In this document: piece by piece, positions 10,396-40,788 of the stretch
Numbering within the stretch: the stretch's first letter is position 1
Layout: each line of letters begins with the position of its first letter
Assembly: GCA_039621445.1 (NCBI GenBank)
Contig: CP154955.1
Coordinates: forward strand, 46,709,540 to 46,773,539
Reading direction: 5' to 3'
DNA from: Euglena gracilis
Lineage: Eukaryota > Euglenida > Euglenophyceae > Euglenales
DNA length: 64,000 bases
The notes under the pieces: generated by a model
Databases searched by the model: none
What the model was told of the DNA's origin: nothing
Seen by the model: only the letters and a program-made list of their open reading frames with translations
Made by a program: the position numbers and the translations under genes

Positions 10396-10894
10396 AATAC
10401 TTTAATTTGAGGGAAATTGATAGTGAAAACAATAATGCCACTGTAATTCTCTGAATCCCCCAATGATTTTTCCCCCTTCAACGCTGATACTTGCCATCCG
10501 AACCGTTGCAAAAATGTTCATTGCAGAATGTGGCAAGCCATTCACCAGAAGGTTTCCATTTTGGAATGAGTTTGGGCGAGGCTCCTCTTTGTGGTGCAGA
10601 TCGCCCCAAAATCATTTTTCGCCACTTTCAGCTTTTCTTGAACGTATTTGTAAACATGTAATCACAAACGGAAATCCAGCTGATTTTTTTCCCCTGCAGA
10701 TACCTCTGTCTCAAAATTGATCTCGACAGTCATACAATTTCTTCCCAGTGATGTTGCCTTCAAGTGCGAAATCTCATTCAATTATCGTGAAAAAAAAAGT
10801 ATCCAGAAAGGTCAACATAAAACCGAAAATCGCTCATTCTGTTAATACCCCCGTGATTTGCATTTAATTTGGGTGGATTTGCATCACCCTCCTA

Positions 10895-11155
<261 letters not shown>

Positions 11156-12584
11156 ATGCAGAAACTAAAGCAGCCTCCGGAAGAGGAAAAATTGCCCAGA
11201 GATCTCGTCCTGCACTGTGAAACGGCATCTAAAAATGTTACATCCCAGCGGTACGTAGTAAAAACTGCCAGAATGCTGTTGCTCTGTGGCTGCTTAGCTT
11301 CCTCGAACCCTGGGTGCAAATAATGATGAAAATGCAGACGAGGGAATGGCTGCATCCATATTTCACCACACACTTCAGGGGTCAAAGTGTCAGAGGTGGT
11401 GTATCATCTGTAGCTCAGGTCGAAAACCCTGCACAATTTTATCTCCTCAACAAAGAAATACAAAAACTGGACGTCCTTCCGAGTTGGAGAATACTCACAA
11501 CATTTTTATTTTAGCTCCAACCAAGCGAAAATAAGCATCGTCAACCACTTTTCCCCTTCAAAATTTGGGCATAAGAAAAACTGGCATATCACACGACGAC
11601 AAGACATCTGTTGTCTGAATCTGAGAAACTATTCACAATATTTAACTGATGATCACCCATGCCAGACAGTCATGAACTGCCATGGGGGAAACATCCAGAG
11701 AGACCATACATCATCTCATGCAGAGGGAGTTCAGAGAACTGGGAGGCCTCAGCAGCGTCAGAGGTGGAATACTGCACAGTGCCACGGCACAAGTCCCACT
11801 GATGACCATCGAGAGGAACAACCTGGGGGCCGCAAATGGGTTCCCAGTTTGTGTCTGTTTTGCAATCTGGAAAGAATTGGTGCGGATTCGGGGGGGGGGG
11901 GTGATTTGGCAAAAAAAGGGGGGCCCGGTACGTGAGACTGAAAAACTACGTCAGGTGGTAAATGCGAACAAAACGCCGGTGTTGTTCTTGGGGGTACAGT
12001 TTTCCACAGGCAGGGCAGCAAAAGCAGAGGAGACTGTCACTGGCAACATATGGGCGACCCTAAATGTTTTAAAGCATTTTTTTTTGCGAAAATACGCATA
12101 CTCACCTTCCCAGGAAGTCGCTTAAACCACACCCAGACCACACCCAGTTTTGGGAACCTGACAGGTCATCAGGAAATGATTCAAGGTCAAGACGCATAAC
12201 CCATTCCACCCACCCACTCCGCACTCCTATCATCGAGGTAACACTTCCCCCTGTGGCAGGGCTGGAAGGTCTGTGGAAAGTCGCCACCCTAGAGGTGTGG
12301 TCAGACCCCCCCCAAGGCTGCACCTGCTGACTTCATGTTGGAAAAAAAAACAGTTGTGCTTGCGACCAAACTTATGGATTTTCGAACGTAGTTTTTCAGG
12401 ATTAACTCAAGTCCATTAAACCATTTGGTCAAATGTAACATAACCTGTGGGGGAAACAACTTCTTCCTAGAAGAGGTGGGGTCATCGAAAAGCCGCTTGT
12501 CCAGTGTGTCGCTTTATAACAATGTTCTGACCACACCCGCCCCAAACACCCTCCGTATTCGGAGGTCCGAACGGTGGCGCACAC

Positions 12585-32361
<19,777 letters not shown>

Positions 32362-32885
32362 CTGGGGAGGGGTGGCTAACCACACAAAGCCAGGCTGGAT
32401 TGAGGGTCATTCACGTGGTTACCCCAAAAAGGCCGTCCGAGACGGGTGCTGCGCCTCCCCCACGAACGCGCTTCGGTGGATTGCGAGCTGTGAGAGTCAG
32501 GGCATGCTTCCTCGACCTCTGGTTGGTTTAAGTAAACACACACCACTGCTGGAAACAGCGCCGCCTCCCAAGCATGCATGTTGTATGAGAATTTAAAAAA
32601 AAGGCCTGAGTGGAACGCCCAGAAGTTGACCGGGGGGACGGCAACATAAGGAGACTGAAGGACAATTGTCTTGGAACATGTGCTGTGTGTTGTGTGCGTT
32701 CGTGTGCATTCGTGCACCTTGTGCCTATGCATGTGCGGTATGTTGCTGTCTGGGTGGGTGCGTGTCGGTGTGCATGCTTGCGCGTTTGTGATGTGCTGTT
32801 CTGCGCATGTGTGTGTGCATACGCGCATGCATCCAATGATCGCATGTATGCGCAACCGCGCCTCGGCAGATGTCTGCAGGCTTGC

Positions 32886-33044
32886 TTATTCCCCGTTCCG
32901 GTGCAGTGGCTTCAGCCCCATTGGCGGGGCACTGCCGCTGCGGGGCTTCGGCTCCTGCTCCGCGGTCTGCGGGGTACTCTTCGTCACGGTCCCGACCAGC
33001 AGCAGCGGATAATACAACATGGCCAGGAAGATCAACACCACGAC
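32886..33044 (-). CDS. Gene C terminal exon: last membrane segment and tail
   Basis: The acceptor is CTGCGGCCAAG before 33044. It reads VVVLIFLAMLYYPLLLVGTV, then TKSTPQTAEQE and a Pro/Ser tail to a TAA stop at 32886 (GLKPLHRNGE-stop). A strong transmembrane helix followed by a charged tail and stop looks like a true C-terminus. Confidence 0.6.
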   Translation of the reverse strand, partial: VVVLIFLAMLYYPLLLVGTVTKSTPQTAEQEPKPRSGSAPPMGLKPLHRNGE

Positions 33045-33166
33045 CTTGGCCGCAGGTTGGGGCGTTTCATTGGCCGAAGGACAAAAGGATAAAATGGGAG
33101 ACGAATGCCCTCTGGTCCCCTCCTGATGCAAGCCAGTTGTGTGTGCTGCGTGGGCGTGGGCGTGTA

Positions 33167-33221
<55 letters not shown>

Positions 33222-36200
33222 GTGGATGTGGATGTGGATGTGTATGTGTATGTGTGTGCTGTGTTTGCGTGTCGTGCGTGCTCGCACGCGCACGCATGTG
33301 TGTGTGTGCTCGGTGTGTGTGACACACATGCGCACTCGCGTGTGCCCATATGTGTCTGGACATTTGGCATGAAATTTCTCCTGAAAAAAAATAAATGCGC
33401 AGCTCCATAGTTGAGCAGTGAGCTGCAGTTTGCTTTCCAAAAGAAACAAATGCCTTGTAAATACCGTCCCCCTGCGGCTGAAGCCGATGAAACTTCCAAG
33501 GCTGTCGTTAATGTGCATGACTGCAATCGCCAGCACAGACAATGCACACCGCCCTACGGTCACAGACAGCTGCGCGTGGCACAACCTGGCCGGCGTCCAG
33601 CCCCTCCAGGTCTGCTGCGAAGTCGAATCCAAAATCCGACCGGAGGGTGGTGGCCCGGGCAGGGGTCGGGGGGCGGAGAGGGAGGGCGGGGGGCCAGGCT
33701 GCCCTTTGCGGGTAATGGGTGGGCGGTGGCAGGGGCAGCGTCGACGGCATTGATAATGGGTAGGACAGGTCTTGGGGGGGGCGGACGTCAAATGAATTTG
33801 TATTTCCGGAACCTTGCAAATCTTATGCGTGCGATATTGAGGTTGGCCATTTTGCACGGGCAGAAGCACGGAGAAAGTGGTAGCTGTGCTGTTGTGTTGA
33901 ACTTTGTTGAAAAAATGTTTGATGGCAACGACGCAACGCCATGAAGAGCGCTGAGCGCAAACGAAAGGACACGGACATCAAAGAGCAGCAAGGGCACCCG
34001 CCCAGCATCAGGCGGGTACGATTCGAACCTGGACGGAATCTCAACGCAGCGCGCAAATGACCCCGAAACCGCAGCAGTTCAGCTTCGGGCCCAACCGGGG
34101 CCTTTGCCCTGGGATCCAGACCTTTCGGACACGTCGCGGTACCACACGCCGGGGAGAACGGTGCCTCTGGGCGGATGGCTCCGGCTGACGTGGCCCGGGG
34201 CGTGCCGGACCTCGGCGGGGGAGAGGTGGTGGCGGGTGGCCGCCGCTGGCCCAACCGGACTCCGCAGCGCCAAGGTGGCTGGGAACGCAGAGGGATCCTG
34301 TGCGTCAAGACCCCGGTACAACGGCTTCACCTGACCAGGGTGACCAGGGTTCGCCCCCGTGAAGCAGTGTTTCGTGTCGCACCTACTTCGGCAGGGGTTT
34401 CCCCCCGGTTGGCGGAGGTGGTAAACCACTATTTTCAATACGGAAAAGGTCGGTTTACCGATAAAAAAAAATACGGAGGTTGATAGTAGTGGTACCCATT
34501 ATGGTCCCATGCGATTCAGATGACGGGTGCGCCGCCCCGTGAAGTCAAAAAAAGAATGCGCAGGTGCGCAAAAAACCACCAAAAGTGAAAAGTGCATTCC
34601 CGGCCATCTAAGCCTGGGGGGAGGGGAGGTCACCTCAGAGGCTGGAAATTTGGGCTGAAAAAGCTGCTGGCTGAATCCCCCCCCCCAGGGGTGGGGATCC
34701 CACAGCTGGAAGTGGGTTAGAGCAGGCATCGGGCCCTTAAAAAAATCAAACCTGTAAAAAAGCCCAAAATTAGACGTAATCTAACTAACATTATAACCGG
34801 AGCGCTGTGACCTCGAGATCACACGATCCGATTGTCTATCGTCGCAAATGGCTCGATTCGGCCCCAAACATGTATCCTTTGGCATTGTCGCCTGATGTGG
34901 CCTGCTGTCGCCCGATATCACCTATCGATAGCTGATAGGAAGCAGAATCGAAAGCGGAAATCGTACCTTGTCTCCGGACCTGAGATTGGGTCCCGGCCGC
35001 ATATTCACCGCAGTCGCGAAAGCCCCTGCGTCAGCACGGGCTTACACGCTTGTATCCACAAATTACTGCAGAAATTAGGAATCAACCATCCAGCATCCGC
35101 AGGAACCAGCAATCCGGATCGACCCCCGCTCCCCGCCCTGCCCCCACCTCGCGGTAGTCGGGGCGGCCCTGCACGCCTTCGTCCACCCGCCGCCGGCCGT
35201 GGCCGGCGCGGCCCCCGCCCCGTCCCCGGCCGGGCGGCTCACCCTCCACAGCCTCACTCACCACAAGGAGCGCCTCTCCGCCAGGTACCACTCCGCCCAC
35301 GCCCAGGGGAGACAGGTGCCCACGCCCGGGAGACACTCGTGCAGAGTGTCTCGCCTCCCTCCCCTCCCCTCTGGCCGAACCCTCGGCAAATTGGTTGGCC
35401 GGCTGCAAACGTTGCACGTCGTTCTTCTCTTCTTTTTTTCATCCTCCTCTTGGATGGATGCCGACATCGGTGCATTTTGGCAGTCCCTGAAAGAGTACAG
35501 TGACTCGAAGGCAGAGGGATTTCGCTCTTTGTCCTCGTCGGGAGCCGGTCCTCTGAAATGGGAAGGGAAAGCGTCTTCATCCAAAGGCCATCCTGAAAAG
35601 TTTGTAGTGGAATACTGTTTGTTCAAAAAGGCTGCGCGTTTGTGGGGTTAGTGTTTTTTTTTTGCGCTAACAGTGAGGTCTGAACAACGTAACCCTCATA
35701 GCAACGTAACCGTTGCTACAAGAACCTTGAAGTCCACAACCAAAATTTCAGCTGGGGAGACCCCTTTCAGACCCGGTTTTGGCATATTTCGGGACCCCAT
35801 AAAGCGAACAATCCATTACCGTCCAGCCAACCTTTGGTCCGCTTGACAGGAGCCAAAATTTGTTGATAGGAGGTGAGGGGGCGCCGCCCCCCCCCCCTCC
35901 GGGTGGGTCTCATTTGTACATCTCTTTAAGGACCCAGGGGGGGGGGGGTTGCTGGGCCAGGGCAAGAAATTGGGCTGGCTAGACCGAAATGAGATGAGAC
36001 AATTGCCTAAAAATGACCTGCAAAACACAGGGTTATACCCCAAGAACTTACTCCCAACCAGCATGTGCAAGCAAATATTAACTGAAAACCAGTAACTCTT
36101 GTGGTTGATGCCAAGGAAAACTTCGGTGGGTGACAACTCAGTGGATCCAACAGTCGGTGACAGACCTTCAACATGGCACGCACAGCAGGCGTGGGCCAGC

Positions 36201-39200
36201 TGACAACTTCCGGGGGGAGCGGGCGGGTAGGAATCAGTCACCCGACATGTGTGGGGGTTTTGGGCTGTCGGCAGGGCCCCTCCGCCGCAGCAGCAGCCCG
36301 CCGAGGGGCAGCACGGCCCCCACGGCCCGCCACCGCGGCCCCGCCGCCGCGCGGTCGGGAACGGGCGGGGGAGGGGGAGCTCCGCCGCCGTCACGGGGCG
36401 TGCCCGGCCCCGGTCCCGGCATGTGGGGGGGCCCAGGCAAGGCAGGCGCTGCGACATGGCAGGGGCGGGGGAAGCGTGCCCGACCCTGGCAGCCAACACC
36501 AGCAACACACAGAGAACACCAGTGCAGCCTATCCCCCTCCCCTGCCCGCAGCTGTTAACCCTGCGGGGGGTGGGGCAGGGTCGACCACCCCAAGCAGGCT
36601 TTTGCTTAAGGACCCCCGGGGCCAATCGGCTAGACACTGAAAAAAAAATGGACTAGCTAGACTCCCTGGGGGGGGGGGGGTCCGGGGGTCCCCCCAACTG
36701 GAAAAAAGTTTTTCCTCCGGGGCTGCGCGCCGAGGTGGAAATGAGGTTTTTAATACGTTTTTGGCTGATTTTGTTCCAAAAATTCCAAAAATGGCCAAAA
36801 ACGGGCATTTTTGGCCATTTTTGGGGGTCCAAAAAAAATTTCCGGCGCTTCGCGCCGGTCACTGGAAAAAAAATTCCTCTAGCTAGCCCTGCTAGCAGAC
36901 CCCCCCCCCGGGAGGGGTCTGCTAGAAATCCCACTAGCCAAATTTGGACTAGCTGCAGTCCAGCCCCCCCCCCCCCCCGGGGGGACTGCAATCCCTTAAG
37001 CAGAAGCCTGATCCCAAGCCCCATCCTGATCGGGGTTGGCGCCGAAGGAAAAGCTTCAACCTACGGAAGGAGGGGGATTGAGCTGCAGGAACTTTTAACG
37101 TCTGCGAGCAACCAACAGGCTTCGTGATGGTGTTGCCTCTCACAAAACAATCAATTTATGTATTGAATCCATTTCTAGGCAGACATTTATGAATGTCAGT
37201 AAAGAGTGCGAGGCAAATCGAACAGGAGTTCATCTCTTTCGATCATCTCACTCCATTGTGGAGGATGGCATCCCTTTTTTCGTCGGTTTGAAATCCACAG
37301 AACCGAGGACCCATCGGCACGACACAACCTAGCCATTATCCTGGAGTCAGACAACGTTGCCAATGATAAACAGGTTGGAGCCACAGGATGGAAAAATGAA
37401 AAATGGAGTGGGGGGCATGGCAATCAGAGGTTTCCTTGGGCTCCAGTCAGCTGGCTGGAAAAAATTCTGGCTGGGCCCCGCCCCTCCCCCCCGGGCGGTG
37501 GGGGGGGGGGCTTTTTCCCGCCACAACTCCCAGCTGGGCTGCGGATTCCCCACCGGGTTTGTTGAAAATGAAAATCGGTGCCAGTCCGGTGAATTCGGGC
37601 TGGAACGAGAAAAAAAATTGCCCACCTTGATTTTTTGAACGACTTTCGAACAAAGGGTCCAAAAATGACCAGAAATGGAATTTTGCTTTTGGGGGTTTTC
37701 ATCTCAAAAATTTTGAATCCCCCAGCTCGCAGCTGGATTTGGTTTTCTTTGATGTTGTCGGATTCCACCTGGGTCTAGCTGTCATCCGGTTGGACCCCCT
37801 GGGGGTGGGTTGGGTCACATCCAGCTTAAGAAATGGCGATTAATGGAGCCGAATGCAAAGAGAAAAGCAAGATGGGCAAAAAAAACGGCAACAGCGTGCA
37901 ATGGCATTCCCGTACCCTCGGGCATCACAGTGCAGAAAGGAGCGGCGACGGGTGCAAAGAGCCCTCCGGCGGAGGGGAGGGGCGAGGCCAAGCCTAGCGT
38001 GCAGGCTCGGGGACAAGTCTGCACGCCACGCCAGCAGGGGTGGCGGACTGCAAACACGAAGTCAATCCATCGACGCTTGTGCAGTGGACAGTGAAATGCC
38101 CTAAATGAGCCCCAACCCCAAACCTCCAAGCAAACTCCAGGGCTTCGACAAATACAAAGCTCGAGAATTTTTCAACACAAGGGATCCCCATGAAGGTTTC
38201 ATCGGCAGATCCGATTCAAATAGAAAAATTATCAGAGAAATAAAAAATCGTTGCGATCTCGCCATTTAAAGCATTTTTATGTGTTGATGCACGCCTTTCT
38301 CATTGCGCAAAGAGAAGAATAGCAGATCCTGTTGGTCAACAGTGTCGCCAACCGACGCAAAGCAACATCTGGTCTTGTCTCCCACGCCAAACAGGCCCTC
38401 GAGGAAATCACCAACCGGCCTGAACACCACACCTATTATTTATTTTGGGGTATTATTTTGGGGGAATTACACCGTGCATTGCCGGAAATGAGTTGATGAT
38501 GTTTGCACTGGTGATCATTGAGGGGGGCGGGCAGTCTGGCCAAAAAGAAAGGACGTCGTGGGCAACACACGCCATTCCTCCGCCGACACGCAAACGCCAC
38601 GGCCCCCCGGCCCCCGGCACCCTTCCCAGGGCGCACGCCGGGGCCGCCGGGGAGCGAGCCGGCCGCCAGGGCCCGCCGGGGGGAGGGCCGGCGGGGGGAG
38701 GAGGCGCCCAAGGGGCCTGGCGCCGGCAGCCCCACAGCCGGCTCGCCGGGGAATGGCCGCGGGAAACACACCCCGAACACAAGACATGGAATATGACGAA
38801 CCTAAAACAATATATATATATATATGTATATAAGTATTTAATATAATATAATATATAATGTAATATATATTTATCTATAAAAGATATACAATATATATAT
38901 ATACACATATACATACATATACACATATATATGTATATATTTTTAAAAAATTGCCATGGGTCGGGGGGTCATATTATACACTCAGTTACGAAAGTCTTCA
39001 TACCCCTGGCGTGTCAAAAGTCTTCATACCCCCCTACTTTTTTCAAAATTTTGTGGACAAGGTTTCGAAAGATTTCTGTTCACCACCGCACTTCCTCAAG
39101 CAGAGCCATATGTGTCCTGCAGCACACACGCCATGACGAAGGCAGGATTTGGGTTGCCGGGTGCTTTGTTCTGCTCTCTCTGAGAAGCGGAACAGCGGCC

Positions 39201-40254
39201 ACAAGGTAGGCACTTTCGCCTTTCGGCGGTTTGTCACAACAAAGCCAGCAGCAAAGGTGTGTGGCAGATGATTGGGCACAGCTCAGCAACATCATGGACC
39301 TGCAATGGGGGGTGCCCCAGGACAGGTGTGTCGGGCTGGCCACGCCCTTTGCAGCGTCCTCCGGGGCGGCAGGCCAGCGGCAATCCACCGAAGGGTGCGG
39401 TGGTGCTGCCAAGGGGCTGGGCCCGGTGTGGGCGCAAATGGCGGGCTCGAGAGGGACGATCCCGCTGGAAGCAGCACCGGAACGGAAGATGGTGATAATA
39501 CCCAACTGGAAAAAATCCCTCTCAGGAAACTGCAAAGGTCCTCCTACAACGGTATTCCTGTCTGTGCAGGAAGTTGTCAGGGTCAATCACCATTGAAAGG
39601 CCCTGAGAGTCTTGCCTGGGAAGTTCTTAGGGTCCCCCTTGGGAAATCGCGAGGGTTATTGGAACCGGCCAAACTGTTATGATATCATTTCACAGGGGGG
39701 GGGGGGGGGTTGCAGACCCACCTTTTTTGGCCACACCGCACCGCAGGCTGGGATGATGGGCCCGCGGGCAGGCTGCTCACCTCCACCGCCGTCGGATGGA
39801 CTTCACCCCAGTCTTGGAAGCCCAAAACTCCTCGGTGGGGGATGAGCCGGGGGGACACAAACAGGTTACCCTGGATACAAATAACGCCTTGGCGCTCGGA
39901 AATGCAACCCAAAGAAAAGGGAACGATTTGAGGATAATATTGACCTGTTTGGTGATGGCGATGCCGACGTTTTCATCGTCAAAATATTGATGGTATCAAC
40001 AATAACACAATGTTGCCAATTGGCAGAAAACAAAACATACTCAATAAAATAATACGGCACAACTTCAGTCATTATCTGATTTGCTGAGTTGGGATCAGGA
40101 TTGCCATCAAAACCCATGATATTTCAGCAACAGGGCGGCCTGACCGGGTGTCCTGTGCGCCGCCCTCCGGCCCCACATTGCTCTCCGCCGCCTCCCCCTC
40201 CTCCCCCTCCAGCCACTCCTCCCGTCCCACCCGGTCCTTCCCGTCAGGGCTGAC
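32886..40254 (-). CDS. Gene C: putative membrane protein, C-terminus resolved (gene-level model)
   Basis: Minus-strand candidates at 40254-40145, 38.6, 36.3, 35.3, 34297-34096, 33.6 and 33044-32886 lie between the stop of unit B (40606) and D1. Only the last two exons join with matching phase. They give two hydrophobic segments and a polar tail with a stop at 32886. Whether the upstream candidates belong to the same gene is unknown. Confidence 0.35.
33160..33265. repeat. TATGTG microsatellite
   Basis: About 100 bases of GTGTAT/GTGGAT units in the intron between the last two exons of gene C. Confidence 0.95.
33465..33640 (-). CDS. Gene C exon: membrane segment
   Basis: Reads ILDSTSQQTWRGWTPARLCH, then AQLSVTVGRCALSVLAIAVM and HINDSLGSFIGFSRRGT, with donor GACG|GTATTT. 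It ends in phase 0, matching the terminal exon. A second frame (DFGFDFAADLEGLDAG) is open over the first half, so the 5' part of the exon is uncertain. Confidence 0.45.
34096..34297 (-). CDS. Gene C candidate exon
   Basis: The acceptor TCTTGACGCACAG precedes 34297. A single high-GC3 frame reads DPSAFPATLALRSPVGPAAA, then HHLSPAEVRHAPGHVSRSHP and TVLPGVWYRDVSERSGSQGK. The donor is CCCCG|GTTGGG, or the frame stops at 34079. The function is unknown. Confidence 0.4.
35262..35310 (-). CDS. Gene C candidate exon with consensus donor
   Basis: Ends at a consensus donor TTGTG|GTGAGT, in a frame reading AEWYLAERRSLW. The acceptor is not fixed. The GC-rich stretch just downstream (35.1-35.25 kb) also reads as possible protein (RVDEGVQGRPDYREVG), so the structure here is uncertain. 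Confidence 0.35.
36230..36450 (-). CDS. Gene C candidate exon, Pro-rich with hydrophobic end
   Basis: The minus frame reads GGGAPPPPPVPDRAAAGPRW then RAVGAVLPLGGLLLRRRGP. The GC content and codon third positions resemble other exons. Two other frames are also open, so the confidence is low and the boundaries are approximate. Confidence 0.3.
36596..37009. mobile_element. Family A terminal-inverted-repeat element, copy 2 (414 bp)
   Basis: AGGCTTTTGCTTAAGG at left and CCTTAAGCAGAAGCCT at right. The body matches copy 1 (23749-24162) in order: CCAATCGGCTAGACACTG, GGACTAGCTAGAC, GCTGCGCGCCG, GGGCATTTTTGGCCATTTT, TCCGGCGCTTCGCGCCGGTC, CTAGCTAGCCCTGCTAGCAG and GGACTAGCTGCAGTCC. It is almost the same length as copy 1 and non-coding. 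Confidence 0.8.
37440..37840. repeat. Diverged family D-like repeat
   Basis: Contains GCTGGCTGGAAAAAATTCTGG, the G-run block, GGGTCCAAAAATGACC and CCAGCTTAAGAAATGG. This is the word order of family D at greater divergence. Confidence 0.4.
38560..38760 (-). CDS. Gene C candidate exon, Pro/Gly/Arg-rich
   Basis: The minus frame with the highest GC3 reads PFPGEPAVGLPAPGPLGASS, then PRRPSPRRALAAGSLPGGPG. It is low-complexity. The splice sites are not fixed and the other frames are also open. Confidence 0.3.
38808..38945. repeat. TA-rich microsatellite
   Basis: TATATA with TGTA/CATA variants over about 135 bases. Confidence 0.9.
39781..39842 (-). CDS. Weak candidate exon with good donor
   Basis: Ends at GGTGGAG|GTGAGC, a strong donor. 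One frame reads EEFWASKTGVKSIRRRW, another VLGFQDWGEVHPTAVE. The acceptor is poor, so only the donor is convincing. Confidence 0.3.
40145..40254 (-). CDS. Candidate exon, acidic
   Basis: The frame reads VSPDGKDRVGREEWLEGEEG, then EAAESNVGPEGGAQDT, with donor ACCCG|GTCAGG. The acceptor is GGCTGAG. It is strongly acidic and probably disordered. It lies 350 bases downstream of the stop of unit B, so it either starts another gene or shows that the stop at 40606 is spliced around. Confidence 0.4.
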
Positions 40255-40605
40255 CTCAGCCAGGTTCAGCCCAGCACGACGGACCCATGGGGGCCGTGGA
40301 GTCCGTCCCCCCCCCCCCCCTGGGTTGGGCTGGACCCCAACACCTGGGGGGGTGTTGGGCAAAATGAGGGGGCGATGACCTGCAAAACATTGAAAAAAAG
40401 TTGGGACAAAAAAGGCACAACACACCAACCAGCGCAAAGAGGGTGACTTGCAATTGCCAAATAAGTACCCAGGCTCTGACTGCAGGAAAACCATTGATAA
40501 ATTTAAAACTGCCGCAAAAAAAAAAAGAGGAAAGAATGGCATACCGCCGCAGCAGTAGGTTGCGCCCCCCCAATGCCACTCTCCATCCTCTCCGCCCTCT
40601 TCAAC

Positions 40606-40788
40606 TCAGGGGGCCATGCTCGGCCAGCCCTGCTCGTCTGCCTTCTCGCCCCGCTCCGGCCGGTCCACCTCCGGATCCCAGTCCCGCTCCCCCTTGCCGC
40701 CGCGCTCCGCCTTGGGGTCCCGCTCCCGCTCCCGCTCCCGGTCGCGGTCCCGCTTGCTGGACTGGACGGAGTAGCGGCTGTCAGCGTC
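40606..40788 (-). CDS. Unit B terminal exon: RD/RE dipeptide tract
   Basis: The acceptor GCGGCAGGCGGCAG precedes 40788. It reads DADSRYSVQSSKRDRDRERE followed by more Arg-Glu pairs, then GERDWDPEVDRPERGEKADE and a TGA stop at 40606. The alternating Arg-Asp/Glu tract resembles the RE/RD domains of splicing and transcription-linked proteins, but this is low-complexity and not diagnostic. The phase with exon 40951-40867 is not certain. Confidence 0.5.
   Translation of the reverse strand, partial: DADSRYSVQSSKRDRDRERERERDPKAERGGKGERDWDPEVDRPERGEKADEQGWPSMAP

Noticed and set aside
10008-10410. Plus-strand frames of repeating Phe-Ile-His-Ser
   Set aside because: They are translations of the TTCA microsatellite.
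11682-12125. 147-residue plus-strand open frame
   Set aside because: Composition is protein-like but other frames on the minus strand are equally open and no splice site or family motif is visible.
34010-34040. tRNA-like GGTTCGAATC word on the minus strand
   Set aside because: The flanking bases do not pair as a T-stem and no acceptor, D or anticodon arm could be placed.
37810-38129. Competing frames on both strands (plus KARWAKKTATACNG; minus hydrophobic Phe/Ala stretch)
   Set aside because: Neither has a clear acceptor and donor pair, so no exon was called.
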